A program made the position numbers and the translations under genes. A stretch of DNA of 64,000 nt from Paraburkholderia sprentiae WSM5005 (lineage in GTDB: Bacteria > Pseudomonadota > Gammaproteobacteria > Burkholderiales > Burkholderiaceae). The notes under the pieces are model-generated. The model saw only the letters and a program-made list of their open reading frames with translations. It searched no databases and was not told where the DNA came from. Positions within the stretch are counted from its first letter, which is position 1; each line of letters begins with the position of its first letter. Below, one piece after another: positions 39,051-49,088 of the stretch. The DNA is taken from positions 124,001 through 188,000 of the forward strand of contig NZ_CP017565.2 in assembly GCF_001865575.2 (NCBI RefSeq), in the 5' to 3' direction.

Positions 39051-39775
39051 TCAGGGGGTCATTGTTGTCACTCCGTTCGGGTTGTCAGTGGGTAATTGAC
39101 GGCGGCGCTCTTTCTGTTTGCCGCTCGCTGTGCGGCGCCGATAGCTTTCGACATTCAGCTCAAAGATCGTCGAGTGATGGACGAGCCGGTCGATGGCCGC
39201 CACCGTCATGCCGGGGTCCGGGAAGACGTCATTCCAGCCGGAGAATGGCTGGTTGGCGGTTATCAGAAGACTTTTCCGCTCGTATGTTTCGGCGATCAGC
39301 TCGAACAGCACGCTGGTTTTGGCCTGGTCCTTCCTCACATACGACAGATCGTCCAGGATGATCAGGTCGAACCGGTCGAGTTTGGCGAGCGCCGAAGGCA
39401 GTTGCAGACCTGACGTGCGACCTGAAGCTTCTGAACGATTTCGCCGGTTCGGGTGAACAACACACGATAGCCGGCATCGATCAGGGGGGTGGCCAGCGCC
39501 ATCACATGCGCCTTTGAGACCATAGGCACAACACCGAAGTCGAAGGTGGCGAGCGTCTTGGTCGGATCCAGATGTGACTCGGCACGATGACGTTCGATTC
39601 TTCGTTTGGCGCGCTCGGCAAGTTCATGTTCGAGCAATGCACCGAGTAGCCGCGAAGCCTGCCAACTTTCCTTGTCCGAGCGTTCAGCGAAGTCCGGCCA
39701 CAACCGTCCGATCGTTGGCAGGCGCAGTTCGTTGAGCATCAGCGCGATACGGCCAGCATCGTAGGCGGCGTTCAT
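39051..39775 (-). pseudogene. istB: IstB helper ATPase, Walker A deleted and frameshifted
   Basis: Starts at 39775 (MNAAYDAGRIALMLNELRLP). After VPMVSKAHVMALATP the sequence jumps directly to LIDAGYRVLFTRTGEIVQKL. About 30-35 residues containing the GPPGxGKSHL Walker A loop are missing. After VQKLQVARQV the frame shifts and continues as LDRFDLIILDDLSYVRKDQA to the stop near 39051, with Walker B intact. Both lesions abolish ATP binding, so the element needs help in trans to move. Confidence 0.85.
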
Positions 39776-41271
39776 ATGGGCACCTCCTCATCGAGCAACG
39801 TGTCATAGAGCGCGGCGGACGGCATCTCGACGACAACCACCGGACACTCGGACAGGCGCGGCGCGAACTCTTCGAACAGCGCCTCCAGATCGGGCAGCTC
39901 ACCGAGTTCGAGCAATGCATCGAGTCTCTGCGCCAGCTGCGCCTCGACGCCGTGGTTTCCTGCCAGCTCAAGCAGGCCCACCATGGTCTTGCACGCGCTG
40001 CGCGGCGTCAGCGTCTCCTCGAGTCGCTCCCAGGTCCGTCGGTAAGCGTCACGCGGAAACAGATCGTCACGGAACGCGAGGCCCCTGAAGGCCTGCGGCT
40101 TGCGTTTGAGCGAATCGATGAAGTGCCGGTAGTCGATGCCGCGACCGCGCCGTTTGCTCGTGTGCGTGGCTCTCGCCGTGCTGTGCACAAGCGCGCCAGA
40201 CAGATAGCAATCGAGCCGGTCACTGTAGAGGCGTACCTTCAGGCGATGACCGATCAGCCGCGACGGCGCGCTGTACAGGACGCAACGCACGGTGAACGTG
40301 CCACAGCGTGTCACGCGCGCCTCTTCCTCGGCGAAGTCGGTGCTCCGGTGCTCAGGTAGATCCAGCAGGTGTTCGCGCTCGATCTGGAACGCTGCAGCAT
40401 TGCGCCGGTTGCGGCGCATTACCACCCCGCGCACAAACTCGTCGTACGCCGCGCGGTCTGCGAAGTCGCGGTGACCGCGCAACTCCAGAGCATGATCGAC
40501 CTGATCCTTCAGATAACGATGCGAGAATTCGACGCTGCCATTCTCATGACCCATGCCACGGTTGTTGCGCGTGCCTTCCATCCCGTAATGCTCGAGCAGC
40601 GCCGCATAGCGAACCGTGAAGTCTTCCTCTTCCTGCCGGTTTCTGAAGGCCGCCGACAGGCTGTCGGAACGATGTTCTCGTGGGCAACCACCAGCCTGCC
40701 ACAGCGCGTTCTGCAAGCCGGTCGCGATCGCCTGGAAGCTCTCCCCGCCATCGACCACGCTCGCGTACTCCCAGCGCGAGAACGCCAGCACGAAGTGATA
40801 AAGCAGGTGGTCAAACGGGACGCTGCCGATCGTCACGCCCAGCTTGCCCATGTGCGTGAAGTCCAACAGGCCTCGCGCGCCCGGCTGATACGTTTGAGGG
40901 AAGAACACTTCCTGGTTCGGCCCTTCGAGCGCGCGCCACTGGCCGACATGCCGTTCGAACGTGCGACGCATGCTGTCAGGAACGCGCTCGGGATGGTCCT
41001 CCTGCAATTTGCGCAGCAGGGTGATCGTCTTCAGCTTTGGCGAAGCGCGCAGCAATGGGACCACTTCGCTCTCCCAGACATCGGCAAACGGATCAGGGCG
41101 CGAGCGCCAGTAGCGCCGGGGCTGCTGTGACGGTAGACCGGCTTCGTGTTCGACACGCCGCGCCGTGAGCTCGCTCATGCCTGACTTCGCCGCAGCGAGC
41201 TTCTGCGGATGGTGTTTGCGATGGTTCATGTAGAGGCGGACCTGCTGCTCGGTGATGCGACTTCCAGACAT
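39772..41271 (-). CDS. istA: IS21-family transposase IstA
   Basis: 499-residue transposase, complete. It has an N-terminal helix-turn-helix (residues about 8-50). The DDE core has Asp in LLDFTHMGKLGV, Asp in HRSDSLSAAFRN and Glu in NRGMGHENGSVE. A C-terminal beta-barrel region follows (CGTFTVRCVLYSAPSRLIGH). It overlaps istB by four bases, giving coupled translation. It is intact although its partner istB is dead. Confidence 0.92.
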   Translation of the reverse strand: MSGSRITEQQVRLYMNHRKHHPQKLAAAKSGMSELTARRVEHEAGLPSQQPRRYWRSRPDPFADVWESEVVPLLRASPKLKTITLLRKLQEDHPERVPDSMRRTFERHVGQWRALEGPNQEVFFPQTYQPGARGLLDFTHMGKLGVTIGSVPFDHLLYHFVLAFSRWEYASVVDGGESFQAIATGLQNALWQAGGCPREHRSDSLSAAFRNRQEEEDFTVRYAALLEHYGMEGTRNNRGMGHENGSVEFSHRYLKDQVDHALELRGHRDFADRAAYDEFVRGVVMRRNRRNAAAFQIEREHLLDLPEHRSTDFAEEEARVTRCGTFTVRCVLYSAPSRLIGHRLKVRLYSDRLDCYLSGALVHSTARATHTSKRRGRGIDYRHFIDSLKRKPQAFRGLAFRDDLFPRDAYRRTWERLEETLTPRSACKTMVGLLELAGNHGVEAQLAQRLDALLELGELPDLEALFEEFAPRLSECPVVVVEMPSAALYDTLLDEEVPI

Positions 41272-41593
41272 GGGCTGACCGCCTCTTTTCAGGTTCAGTC
41301 AGCCATCCTAAGCCTCGCCGATCCGGCGCCGCCGGCAGTTCGTCGTCTCCGGCGGCTACGCCGCCTCCGACTCCTCACTACCGGCCAAGATGAATGTCGG
41401 TACACCGGACGTAGTCATTGTCGCCGCCCAATCAACGTTAAGGAATGTCTGATCAAGTTCGGCTGATGCGTCGGCGATCGACCGGAAGAGTCGATTTTTT
41501 GGGAATGGGGCCGAAGTGACCCATTTTCGCGCCGAGTCGCGGGCTTTTTCGCCCCGCAGCGCCCCTTGGGCGCGCACCAGGCGCATCTTCCGC

Positions 41594-42591
41594 TTACGTC
41601 AGCATCGCTCGCCTCGCCAGACAAAGATCGGTCAAGCCGATCAAGGTGAACACTTGGGCCGCGTTCTTCGCCAAGCCCTAGTAGCACACCTTGATGTAGC
41701 CGAACTGCCGTTTGATCACGCGAAACACATGCTCGACTCGGCTGCGAATCGATGACATCTTCGGGTCGAACCGCCTGTTCGCCTCAGTCAGCTTGTGCTG
41801 CGCGCTCGACTTCAGCGCCACGCCCCAGAACACGCCCGCTTGGCGTGCCGCACGCTTGATGCGGTTGTCCACATACCCCTTTGTCGCCTAACACGGCTCG
41901 GTCTTCTTCGCGCAGCAGCTTGGGCAACTGGCTCCCATCCGGCGCGTTGGCCGACGTCACCGAAACGGTATGCGCCAAGCCGCTTTCCACATCAGCCCTG
42001 ACATGGATTTTCATGCCGAAATACCACTGATTGCCCTTCTTGGTCTGGCGCATCTCGGGGTCGCGCTGCTTGCTCTCGTTCTTCGTCGGCGGCGGCGCGT
42101 GAATGATCGTCGCATCCACCATCGTGCCGCCCTTGAGCGGCAGGCCCTTTTGCTCCAGCACTTCGTTGATCGTGTTCATGATCGCCGCCGTCAACTGGCG
42201 CGCTTCCAGCACGCGCCGAAACTTCAGGATCGTCGTCTCATCCGGCATCGATTCGTCGAACAGCTCCAGCTTCGCAAATGCCCGCATGCACGCAATGTCG
42301 CACAGTGCGTCTTCCATGCCCGGGTCCGACAGATTGAACCAGTGCTGCATGAAGTACATGCGCACCATCGTCTCCAGCCCTCGCGGCCGCCGGCCTCGGC
42401 CCGCCGTCGGGTAGTGCGGCTCGATCACCGCAATCAGCTCCGCCCACGGCACCACCGTTTCCATCTCCTCCAGGAACTGCTCGCGGGTCGATGAGCAACC
42501 TCCGCCCGGGATGAGTGCTTGCGAAAATCGAGCCAAGGGCGGCCTGCTGATCGGCTTCGGACAGTAGCGATAGAGCGAGCTGCCGGGACAA
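41594..42591 (-). pseudogene. IS5-family transposase, frameshifted and nonsense-mutated
   Basis: The main frame reads STREQFLEEMETVVPWAEL, then IEPHYPTAGRGRRP, FMQHWFNLSDPGMEDAL, VDATIIHAPPPTKN and QWYFGMKIHVRADV, a full IS5 signature. After VLGDKG (near 41880) the frame shifts, continuing as DNRIKRAARQAGVFWG to VEHVFRVIKRQFGYIKVCY. A TAG stop comes next, and the native C-terminus (GLAKNAAQVFTLIGLTDL) follows. The N-terminus may also be out of frame (possible start at 42591). It is inactive and lies directly against the 3' end of nodU. Confidence 0.85.
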
Positions 42592-42625
42592 TTGACCGCG
42601 TCGTACTGACCACTGAGCTGCAACG

Positions 42626-44347
42626 TCAGCAATCTTCGAACGGCGACGTAGCGAAAAGTGTTTCGTCGACTGACGGCGACAGACCAGTCCTGGTCAGTAA
42701 CAAACCATCGCACCACACACGTTCGACGCGTCCCCACGCACAGGCTGAAGCAGCGTCCGGGAAGAAACCTCGTCCGTGATAGTTGGCGCTCGTGTTGCAG
42801 AGCAACGGAATACCCGTCAGCTTTTCGTATTCGACCAGAAGTTGCGCCACCGGATGCTCGGAAGTTCTTGAGATGGTCTGCAATCGGGCAGATCCGTCAA
42901 GATGCACGACGGCAGGGATTTTTTCTCGCCATTCCGCGCGCGTCTGATGATCGAACAACATATAGGAATCAGGGCTCCCCGGGTTAAAAATGGTCGGCGC
43001 GTGATCCTCGAGGCAAATTGGCGCCACGGGACGGAAGTGCTCTCGAAACTTGATGTCGTTGAGATGATCCTTCATTGTGGGCAAAGTCGCGGCGGCCAAA
43101 ATGCTTCTGCCCCCCAATGCTCGTGGTCCGAGCTCGGCCCGGCCGGCAAGGAAAATGACGGGCTCGCTACTGGCGAGTATGCTGGCGAGTTCTGCAATGG
43201 AGCAAGTAGACGCCGTCCATCCGGGCGGTACTTGGCAACCTTTTAAGGCCGGTCCGCTATATACCGACCACTCCAGCGGCACGAAGCCCTTCTCGGCTGC
43301 CAGCGCGCAACAAGCGGCGCCAATCGCAGACCCGCTATCGTTGGGAAACGGGGGCACCCAGATTGCGTCGAACAAACCGCTCGCGCGCAGGGCGCTGTTC
43401 CATTTGATATTGAGTCCGCATCCGCCAGCGATGCACAAATTTTTCGGGCCCGCAATCGAATGGCGCTGCAGCGCGATACCCATTTCATGAACGAGAAGAC
43501 GCTCGAGGAATACATGGAACGAGGCGAGTACGTCTTCGGGCGGCTTGGCTTCTAGTCGCAGCGCGCTTGCTTCGAAGAACTCTCCTACAGCCGCTAGTGA
43601 CGCGTCCGCGCTGTGGATGTTCTCGCGATAAGCTTGCGCACACTCCGTGTCGCCAGCAAAGCGTGCCTGATAAAGCCCGCGAAATACCTCAACGATCTCT
43701 TCGTCAACGGAGCCCAGCGCGATGTAAGCCATCAGCTTGCCGGCCACACCCAGATCCCACCGGGCACCGCCCGGCTTCTTATAAGGACCAAAGTGATGAC
43801 CCGCCGCAGCGTAGATGTGACCTATCACGGGGAACAGGCAGTCAACATGGCGGGCGTGGTGGCGTTCTACATGATAGAGGCGTGGGACGATGCCACCATC
43901 CCACACCAAACAGAATGCAGGTTGCCCGCTTTGGGCAAAGGGACTGGTGCAGTACGCGGAGGCCACATGGCCTGACACGTGAGGATAGCTTTTATAAGGA
44001 AAGGACTGGCCGCCGACAAGCAGTCCGGAGCCGTCGAGCGAAGCGAGAAGATCATCGGCTCGGCGTTCGGCATAAGGAGCCCCTTTCAGGCTGACGGGAA
44101 TCGACCCACTGAGGACGCGAAACTGCGACTCGACTACTCCGTCCCAGCCGTCGATGACAAATTGGTCGATATCGTGCACACCGAAACCATGCTCGGCCAG
44201 TGCGATCGCGATCGCGTCGAGGTCGTCGATCGCCTGATACCGCGGATTGTTGTCTCGCTTTTCCTGCTCCACGCAAAAAACCAGTTTCCCATCCTCGACA
44301 AGGGCGATCGCTCCGTCGTGCGTCAGTTTTATCCCGCAGATGCGCAT
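42626..44347 (-). CDS. nodU: Nodulation carbamoyltransferase NodU
   Basis: 573-residue NodU/CmcH-family O-carbamoyltransferase, which places a 6-O-carbamoyl group on the non-reducing end of Nod factors. ATG 44347 follows AGGGAGA. The Kae1-like domain has HDGAIALVEDGKLVFCVEQE at the N-terminus, the SGHVASAY His, and the WDGG Asp. The C-terminal domain has GRAELGPRALGGRSI and LCNTSANYHGRG. It lies 13 bases after nodS in the nolO-nodS-nodU operon under nod box 1. The last 20 residues run into sequence next to an IS5 relic and differ from the usual ending, but the catalytic parts are whole. Confidence 0.93.
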   Translation of the reverse strand: MRICGIKLTHDGAIALVEDGKLVFCVEQEKRDNNPRYQAIDDLDAIAIALAEHGFGVHDIDQFVIDGWDGVVESQFRVLSGSIPVSLKGAPYAERRADDLLASLDGSGLLVGGQSFPYKSYPHVSGHVASAYCTSPFAQSGQPAFCLVWDGGIVPRLYHVERHHARHVDCLFPVIGHIYAAAGHHFGPYKKPGGARWDLGVAGKLMAYIALGSVDEEIVEVFRGLYQARFAGDTECAQAYRENIHSADASLAAVGEFFEASALRLEAKPPEDVLASFHVFLERLLVHEMGIALQRHSIAGPKNLCIAGGCGLNIKWNSALRASGLFDAIWVPPFPNDSGSAIGAACCALAAEKGFVPLEWSVYSGPALKGCQVPPGWTASTCSIAELASILASSEPVIFLAGRAELGPRALGGRSILAAATLPTMKDHLNDIKFREHFRPVAPICLEDHAPTIFNPGSPDSYMLFDHQTRAEWREKIPAVVHLDGSARLQTISRTSEHPVAQLLVEYEKLTGIPLLCNTSANYHGRGFFPDAASACAWGRVERVWCDGLLLTRTGLSPSVDETLFATSPFEDC

Positions 44348-44360
44348 TATATCTCCCTGC

Positions 44361-44990
44361 CTAACGCTGGTAAGTTGGTCCACACGAAGGCGAAGCCGCG
44401 TTGCGAAAACGGGCGAGCAGACAGTCTTCATTCAACGACTGCCCGACGCACCTCAAACGATCGATTTCAACCAGTTCTTCTTCTAGGATGGCTATGACTG
44501 TCTCGGCTCCGGCAATGTGGCCCCATCGCCGGCAATTGGCGTCATGTGCCGATCCGAAAACCAGCTGTCCACCGGGCGCAAGCATCCGTGCTAAATTGCG
44601 GACAGCGGCGCGCACCTCGGCGCTGTCGTCGAGGTAATAGAGAACCTCCGCCACCACGATCAGATCGAACTGTTGCTCAGTCGAAAAATGCTGGACATCG
44701 GAGACGATCCAATTGATGTGTGGTGGGTCCATCATCCGTTCGCGTGTCCTGGCAATTGCGCGTGGCACGATATCGATCACGGTGAGCCGTTGGCAGTGCG
44801 GTGCCAATTTTTCCGTGAAGGTTCCGCCTGCGCATCCGACTTCGAGCGCATTTGTGACGGATCCCTGCGAAAGTGCCATCCGAAGCATTTGCCTGTGGCG
44901 CTCGTGCTCAAAGGGATTGCTGTCGAGCCGCCATGGATCGTCTGCGTCCAATTCCCGACGCAGCAATTCGAAGTTCGTTTGATGTGTCAA
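44361..44990 (-). CDS. nodS: Nodulation N-methyltransferase NodS
   Basis: 209-residue SAM-dependent methyltransferase that N-methylates the deacetylated non-reducing glucosamine of the Nod factor. Motif I is LEVGCAGGTFTEKLAP, motif post-I VIDIVPRAIAR, and the later strand is FDLIVVAEVLYYL. The N-terminal DDPWRLDSNPFEHERHRQML is diagnostic of NodS. The start is an unusual TTG at 44990: it is preceded by AGGCGGA, an in-frame stop lies just upstream, and no ATG fits. NodS acts after NodC and NodB and before NodA. It is intact, yet its substrate needs NodC, which is broken here. Confidence 0.93.
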   Translation of the reverse strand: MTHQTNFELLRRELDADDPWRLDSNPFEHERHRQMLRMALSQGSVTNALEVGCAGGTFTEKLAPHCQRLTVIDIVPRAIARTRERMMDPPHINWIVSDVQHFSTEQQFDLIVVAEVLYYLDDSAEVRAAVRNLARMLAPGGQLVFGSAHDANCRRWGHIAGAETVIAILEEELVEIDRLRCVGQSLNEDCLLARFRNAASPSCGPTYQR

Positions 44991-45182
44991 TTCCGCCTAC
45001 CTTTGTGGTGCGCCGCTGCAAGTGTCAGGACCTTGGGCCGGGACTGGTGCTCCGTTGGACACCAGCGTGTTGGTACAAGAACTGCACGGCGGCCAAACGC
45101 TATTGTTTAACGTTCTAGAAAAATAGCTCGCGAGCGCTGTTACCTAGTTTCAGATCTTCAGCCACTCATTGGAAGGGCGTCG

Positions 45183-47093
45183 TTACCGTGACAATGCCCG
45201 TGAGGGATGTAGCCGAACCCGACGCTGTTCCCACAATCCGCGCAGCTCCTTGACGAGGGTTTCACGTCGAGTCTGCTCATGCGTAATCGTATCGAGAAGA
45301 TGTCCGAGCACGGCTTCGCCTTCGATCCGCATCAGCAGATCGAACAACTCATGTGAAATACGCACACTGTCACAGTTGGAGCCGCCGGTGCGAATTTCGC
45401 ACACCGTCTCCTGACGATCCCGCGCTGTGTGAGCGCGGACTCGATAGAGCGATGCATAGGGCGGCAGTGAAACCGCGAGCGCAGTCCAATGTTCCTGCGT
45501 TGCGGGCCGCTTTTTGACGAGGTACGGCCCGACCACAAGTCCATCCAGCTCTGTCGTCAGAAATGTGGCAATCGCGTCTGCAACCGAGTCTACGATCGGC
45601 TCAGCGTTGTTATTAAAGGAAGTATTGAGCAGAATTGGGATTCCTGTCCGCTTCTTGAACGCATTAATAACCTCCCAGTAGGCGGGATTGGTCTTGCGCG
45701 ATACTGTTTGCAGCCGCGCTGTACCGTCAATGTGCGTGATGGCGCCGAGCAAGGCACGCTTGGAGTCGCGCACGCGAACTACAAAATTCATAAAAGGGAA
45801 TTCGCGGGTACCCTCTGGGAGGTCAAAAAATTCGTGCGCATCGTCCTCGAGCACTGATGGCGCGAACGGTCGGTAACCCTCGCGCTTCTTGACCATGGCG
45901 TTGATCCGGTCCTTGTTTGCGGCCGGCCTGGGATCGGCAAGAATGCTGCGGTTGCCAAGCGCGCGTGGCCCGAACTCCGAACGACCCTGCACCCAGCCGA
46001 TCACGGCGCCATTGGCCATCCAGTCGGCTGCTCTGCCTGCCACGTCATCACTGCGTTCAACGTCGAGGTGTCCGGCCCACGCATTTAATTCTTGCCCCAC
46101 GACTAGATCGCTCCCAATATCGGGCCCCCAATAAACGTCCTGCAATCGCTCACGCGGCGGGGGCCGACCGAAATCGTTTGATACCATAAGGGCAGCGCCT
46201 AATGCGCAACCGGCGTCGTGCGCTGCGGGCTGCACGAAGATGTCTTCGAAAAGTCCCGAATACATCAGCTTACCGTTCATGGTGCAATTATGAGCTACTC
46301 CTCCGGCTATACACAGCCGCTTCATACCGGTGACCTCGCGATGATGGCAGAGAATGTGAAACACGATCCGCTCCAGCGCTTCCTGCAATGAAGCACCCAC
46401 ATCTCGATGCTGCTGTGTGAATGGCATTCCCTTTCGCCGGACCTGGATGCTGCGGAGCAACGTCGGACCGATGCGATCCAGATAGACGCGGTACTCACCG
46501 TTGGCGGAGAGTTGATAGAATTGCTCGAAGAGCCCGCGATAGGGAGCGGGATCCCCATAAGGGGCAAGCCCCATGACCTTGTATTCGTCGAACAAGCCGT
46601 AACCGAGATACCGGATTGTTTCGAGATAAAACAGCCCGATCAGGCTTTCCTCGAATCCAGACATCGCAAACGCGCTCACGGCATGCGCCAGATGGTGACT
46701 CACGAATGAGACTCGCGAAGGATCGACCTCGGTACCGAATTCCTGCGTTAGTAAGTTACGCAGAAACAGCTTGGCATCCACCGGAATGGAGATGTTCGGC
46801 TGGGACAGGAACAGGCGTTCGAGCATGACGTTGCAATAGGCCTCGGTAGCGTAAAACGCGATGCGGTCGATATCGCTGAGCTGAATCCCTGCGGATGCGA
46901 GGCAGTATTGAATTGAACTGCTCGGGAATTTGTTAGAGTGCTTGATCCGGTTGAGGCGCTCCTCTTCGACGGCCGCTATTACGCGTCCGTCCCGGACAAG
47001 CACCGCAGCGCCGTCATGCAGAAATGTGTTCGGCAGTTCGAGTGGATTTTCATGAACTTTGTCTAGCCCGCCGCTCACTCCTAAGCACAGCAT
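45183..47093 (-). CDS. nolO: Nodulation carbamoyltransferase NolO with internal deletion
   Basis: 636 residues from ATG 47093 (GGAG 6-9 bases upstream; a second ATG lies 15 bases earlier). NolO carbamoylates Nod factors, as does NodU. The N-terminus MLCLGVSGGLDKVHENPLEL and the body are very like rhizobial NolO. After SGFEESLI (codons near 46637) the sequence jumps to GLFYLETIRYLG. NolO and relatives have about 37 more residues here, including the DGxGD motif of the Kae1-like active site. The reading frame is kept, so a protein may be made, but it is probably inactive. The C-terminal domain (GRSEFGPRALGNRSI) is intact. First gene after nod box 1. Confidence 0.88.
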   Translation of the reverse strand: MLCLGVSGGLDKVHENPLELPNTFLHDGAAVLVRDGRVIAAVEEERLNRIKHSNKFPSSSIQYCLASAGIQLSDIDRIAFYATEAYCNVMLERLFLSQPNISIPVDAKLFLRNLLTQEFGTEVDPSRVSFVSHHLAHAVSAFAMSGFEESLIGLFYLETIRYLGYGLFDEYKVMGLAPYGDPAPYRGLFEQFYQLSANGEYRVYLDRIGPTLLRSIQVRRKGMPFTQQHRDVGASLQEALERIVFHILCHHREVTGMKRLCIAGGVAHNCTMNGKLMYSGLFEDIFVQPAAHDAGCALGAALMVSNDFGRPPPRERLQDVYWGPDIGSDLVVGQELNAWAGHLDVERSDDVAGRAADWMANGAVIGWVQGRSEFGPRALGNRSILADPRPAANKDRINAMVKKREGYRPFAPSVLEDDAHEFFDLPEGTREFPFMNFVVRVRDSKRALLGAITHIDGTARLQTVSRKTNPAYWEVINAFKKRTGIPILLNTSFNNNAEPIVDSVADAIATFLTTELDGLVVGPYLVKKRPATQEHWTALAVSLPPYASLYRVRAHTARDRQETVCEIRTGGSNCDSVRISHELFDLLMRIEGEAVLGHLLDTITHEQTRRETLVKELRGLWEQRRVRLHPSRALSR

Positions 47094-47364
47094 GTCTCTC
47101 TCCTTCATCGTGGTAGGAAGGCCCTATTGGCAAGACTCGAACCGCTACCACCTAAGTAAGGTAGGATATCGCTCGCCGCTGGGAACACCGGTCAGACGTA
47201 CCAGCCCCAAAGAATCTCGCCGCAATTCATGAAAATTCTGTACCGTTTGGTCCAGGGGTTGCGTTTTTTGGCGCTGTAGGATGGCGCGACCAGAAAGCTG
47301 AAGCGCTGGAACCCCGAGGAAATCCCCAATCTCTGCCAAACATGCGGCGGGTTCGCGAGGAGGC

Positions 47365-47441
47365 TCCCGATGCATGTGATTGATCGACAACTGATGCAAC
47401 GTCATTTCCTCGGCTTCGCTCAGTTCTACGGCACGCTTCAT
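47365..47441 (-). pseudogene. IS630-family transposase, 5' scrap (copy 1)
   Basis: About 25 codons reading MKRAVELSEAEEMTLHQLSI and then NHMHRE, the N-terminus of IS630-type transposases. After that the sequence diverges into unrelated DNA at the edge of the duplicated block. The same scrap, slightly longer, precedes nodD2 (55289-55531). Confidence 0.65.
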
Positions 47442-47524
47442 CCGCTACCCCCGGCACCACGAAGGCGCCAGCAGGTTGCGAAAATGAAATGGATCTACCA
47501 GGAACACTATCCTCCATGCCGTAC

Positions 47525-47571
47525 GATTCGTAAAATCGATTGTTTTGATGGAACCCATCTACATTATGGAT
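47525..47571 (-). promoter_or_regulatory. nod box 1 (NodD binding site, nolO-nodS-nodU operon)
   Basis: Reading leftward from 47571: ATCCATAATGTAGATG, then six bases, then ATCAAAACAATCGATTTTAC. It carries two perfect ATC-N9-GAT units (ATC-CATAATGTA-GAT and ATC-AAAACAATC-GAT) and the conserved AACAATCGATTTTAC end of rhizobial nod boxes. It is oriented toward nolO, whose start is about 430 bases away. nodD1 starts 12 bases from its other edge. Confidence 0.93.
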
Positions 47572-47582
47572 AATTTGGGATC

Positions 47583-48530
47583 ATGCGTTTCAAGGGCCTC
47601 GATCTGAATCTCCTCGTCGCGCTCGATGCTCTGATGACCGAGCGTAACCTCACCGCGGCGGCACGCAGCATCAACCTGAGCCAGCCGGCCATGAGCGCGG
47701 CCGTCGCCCGGCTACGCGCCTATTTTTGTGACGAACTATTTACGATGAGGGGCCGGGAATTTGTCCCAACACCGCGTGCAGAAGGGCTCGCTGCTCCAAT
47801 CCGCGAGGCTCTGGTGCACATCCAGCTCTCCGTTATTTCCCGGGACGTCTTCAACCCAGCCAAATCGGATCGCCGCTTCAGGATCATCCTTTCCGATTTC
47901 ATGGCAGTCGTATTTTTTCGAAAGATCGTGGAGCGTATTGCACGGGAAGCTCCCGCCGTCGGCTTCGAATTGCTGCCACTTGCCGATGATACCGATGAGG
48001 TTCTCCGGCGCGGCGAAGCCGATTTTCTTATCCTGCCGGAATTGCTCATGTCGAGCGCGCACCCTAAAGCGAAGCTGTTCGAGGAGACACTCGTGTGCGT
48101 AGGCTGCCGCACGAACAAGCAGCTATCAGGGCAGCTCACATTCGAGAGATACATGTCGATGGGGCACGTTGTGGTCAAGTTCGGGCGTACGCGGCAGCCC
48201 TCGATCGAGGAGTGGTTTTTGCTTGAGCACGGTCTCAAGAGACGGGACGAGGTCATCGTGCAGAGCTTTAGCATGATCCCGCCCATGCTATTGAACACTG
48301 ACCGTATAGGGACGATGCCCTTAAGGCTGGTCAAGCATTTCGAAAAAACGATGCCTCTGCGGATCGTCGACCTTCCGCTGCCACTTCCCGCATTCACCGA
48401 GGCCGTCCAATGGTCTGCCCTTCACAACAGTGATCCGGCAAGCAATTGGATGCGGGAGATAATATTGCAGGAGGCGTCACGCACGGTTCCTCGGCGTGAG
48501 ACCACGCGAAGACCAATTCACCCAAGTTAG
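47583..48530 (+). CDS. nodD1: Nodulation regulator NodD (copy 1)
   Basis: 315-residue LysR-type activator of nod operons, responding to plant flavonoids. The helix-turn-helix (residues 18-65) includes [20 protein letters not shown]. The characteristic NodD sequence continues with [18 protein letters not shown] and [10 protein letters not shown]. It lies on the strand opposite to nolO-nodS-nodU with nod box 1 in between. Residues 1-126 are identical to NodD2. All 14 differences are in residues 127-315, the inducer-binding domain. The ribosome site is weak (TTGGGA). It appears functional. Confidence 0.95.
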   Translation: MRFKGLDLNLLVALDALMTERNLTAAARSINLSQPAMSAAVARLRAYFCDELFTMRGREFVPTPRAEGLAAPIREALVHIQLSVISRDVFNPAKSDRRFRIILSDFMAVVFFRKIVERIAREAPAVGFELLPLADDTDEVLRRGEADFLILPELLMSSAHPKAKLFEETLVCVGCRTNKQLSGQLTFERYMSMGHVVVKFGRTRQPSIEEWFLLEHGLKRRDEVIVQSFSMIPPMLLNTDRIGTMPLRLVKHFEKTMPLRIVDLPLPLPAFTEAVQWSALHNSDPASNWMREIILQEASRTVPRRETTRRPIHPS

Positions 48531-48681
48531 GAAATGGGATCTTTCAGCAAGCTTTTTGCGGCATGGATTTGTGGGGTTTCGAGGGTTTTGTGGCGACATA
48601 ACGGATATGGCCACACCAGGCCTGATTCGTCGCGGTGACGGCAAACGCCTGATCGAGCAGGTTCGGCGCGACCGGCAAGCT

Positions 48682-49088
48682 GTTGCCTTGATCTGCGTTT
48701 CTGGTTGCAACGCAACCCCTCTTTGCGACGCAGTCTCTTTATCGGATATACGCCGAATCATCGGTACCGCTGGGCTACCGGTTTCCACGGCTCGCTGAAA
48801 AACGTCCACGGCATGAAGTGGAAAAAATTCCTCTACATGCACGTGTGCGAGCGCGAGGCGTTGATTATCTGCAAGGCTTCAAACTGCGGCGATTGTGCCG
48901 ATTTCGGGATTGCTTCGGGCCAGAATGAAGATCTGGCTGTCTAGGTAGCCCTGCGTGCGCGCCCGCGCGAAGTGTGCGGTGAGTGTCGGCTTTGACTACT
49001 GAAACGATCGCCATGAACTGCAATGGAGCTCTGCCATCGCCATGCCGGGGACATAATGTCAATCTGTCAGTTGATCTTCCGGCGGCGG
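48682..49088. other. Intergenic, no gene supported
   Basis: About 400 bases between nodD1's duplicated block and the nif-associated gene. One plus-strand frame (48705-48944) shows no recognisable family. Confidence 0.4.

Larger units (their letters stand above)
39051..41271 (-). mobile_element. IS21-family element (istA intact, istB defective)
   Basis: The span covers the two genes; the actual ends lie somewhat outside and were not defined. istA and istB overlap by four bases as usual for the family. The element abuts the truncated zinc GTPase on its left and a broken IS5 copy on its right. Confidence 0.85.
47366..48681. repeat. Segmental duplication, copy 1 (IS630 scrap, nod box, nodD1, 3' flank)
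   Basis: About 1.3 kb matching 55456-56772 in the same orientation, with few differences in flanks and nod box. The left edge is near CCCGATGCATGTG and the right edge near CGACCGGCAAGC. Outside these edges the sequences are unrelated. Confidence 0.9.

Noticed and set aside
40369..41130. 253-codon plus-strand frame opposite istA
   Set aside because: Antisense to an intact transposase, no recognisable domain.
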